This document shows, piece by piece, positions 42,959-43,113 of a stretch of DNA of 43,113 bases. A program made the position numbers and the translations under genes. The DNA is taken from the NCBI GenBank assembly GCA_030528485.1, contig JAUMYU010000003.1:22989-66101 (forward strand), read 5' to 3'. Source of the DNA: Comamonadaceae bacterium. GTDB taxonomy: Bacteria > Pseudomonadota > Gammaproteobacteria > Burkholderiales > Burkholderiaceae_C. Below the pieces are notes generated by a model. The model made no database searches. It had not been told where the DNA came from and saw nothing but the letters and a program-made list of their open reading frames with translations. Numbering within the stretch: position 1 is the first letter of the stretch; every line of letters begins with the position of its first letter.

Positions 42959-43113
42959 TCAGCCCAGATGCGGCCCCAGCTTGCCGGTGAGTTCGAACAT
43001 GCCGATGCGGTCTTGGCCGAGTACGGCGCGCAGTTTGTCGTCGGCGACGATGGTGCGCTTGTCCTGCGGGTCTTGCAGGTTGTGGGCTTTGATGTAGTCC
43101 CAGAGTTTTTTCA
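42959..43113 (-). CDS. SWIB/MDM2-domain protein, C-terminal part
   Basis: The 51 visible codons (5' end lies beyond the window) give KKLWDYIKAHNLQDP, then RTIVADDKLRAVLG and MFELTGKLGPHLG, the conserved second half of a SWIB domain. Bacterial SWIB proteins are small, sometimes fused to a histone-H1-like Lys/Ala-rich tail, and are presumed to act on nucleoid structure; that tail, if present, would be N-terminal and cannot be seen here. Confidence 0.9.
   Translation of the reverse strand, partial: KKLWDYIKAHNLQDPQDKRTIVADDKLRAVLGQDRIGMFELTGKLGPHLG

Overview
The window is GC-rich, gene-dense chromosomal DNA that reads like a betaproteobacterium of the Burkholderiales, most likely Comamonadaceae or a close relative. 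The clues are a GntR regulator ahead of sdhCDAB-sdhE-gltA, two classic beta-proteobacterial porins, an ATP-grasp type glutamate-cysteine ligase, a Bug-type solute-binding protein, and the DUF815 ATPase/Nudix pair. The taxonomic call is inference from gene content; there is no rRNA here. I see no transposase, integrase, phage gene or CRISPR array.

Layout. 1-1704 (minus): start of a type II secretion pseudopilin operon, gspH-gspI-gspJ, running off the left edge. 1963-3602 (plus): a possible small ORF coupled to sbcD, with no sbcC behind it. 3899-8348 (minus): an iron-uptake operon efeU-efeO-efeB plus a second imelysin-domain protein. 8506-14255: two porins, hydroxypyruvate isomerase coupled to a Nudix-HTH regulator, and an orphan LivJ/LivK-type binding protein. 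14534-20629 (plus): gntR, sdhC, sdhD, sdhA, sdhB, sdhE, gltA, a TCA-cycle block. 20770-25398 (minus): small YkvA-like protein, gshA, LysE-type exporter coupled to uppP, Bug protein. 25640-27872 (plus): minC, then minD-minE split from it by a 367-bp gap. 28073-29719 (minus): acyl-CoA synthetase. 30048-32081 (plus): transketolase. 32283-36435 (minus): htpX, retropepsin-like protease, Nudix hydrolase, DUF815 ATPase, 3-hydroxyacyl-CoA dehydrogenase. 36602-39517 (plus): apt, an orphan yejB, ribD. 39710-41253 (minus): tig and tRNA-Leu(UAG). 41504-42451 (plus): Tim44-like protein. 42597-43113 (minus): small zinc-ribbon membrane protein and the C-terminal end of a SWIB-domain protein.

The most striking feature is not a gene. 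Thirteen copies of an AT-rich, roughly 76-89 bp imperfect palindrome lie between genes and never inside one. The arms are variants of AAATCAAAAGGAAA and its complement, and one arm carries an asymmetric GCCGAAA motif, so each copy has a direction. Twelve of the thirteen lie directly after at least one gene's stop codon, several within a few bases of it, and four sit next to a conventional GC-rich terminator without replacing it. Some copies carry the same deviation from consensus in both arms, which keeps the pairing. I do not recognise this family. It looks like an abundant 3'-UTR hairpin element, either a miniature mobile element or a REP-like repeat, and is the best candidate for something undescribed.

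Other points worth a look are the broken gene partnerships (sbcD without sbcC, yejB without yejAEF, tig without clpPX behind it, minC separated from minDE), the four-gene efe operon with two imelysin proteins, and a perfect short palindrome in the sdh promoter region that could be the GntR operator.
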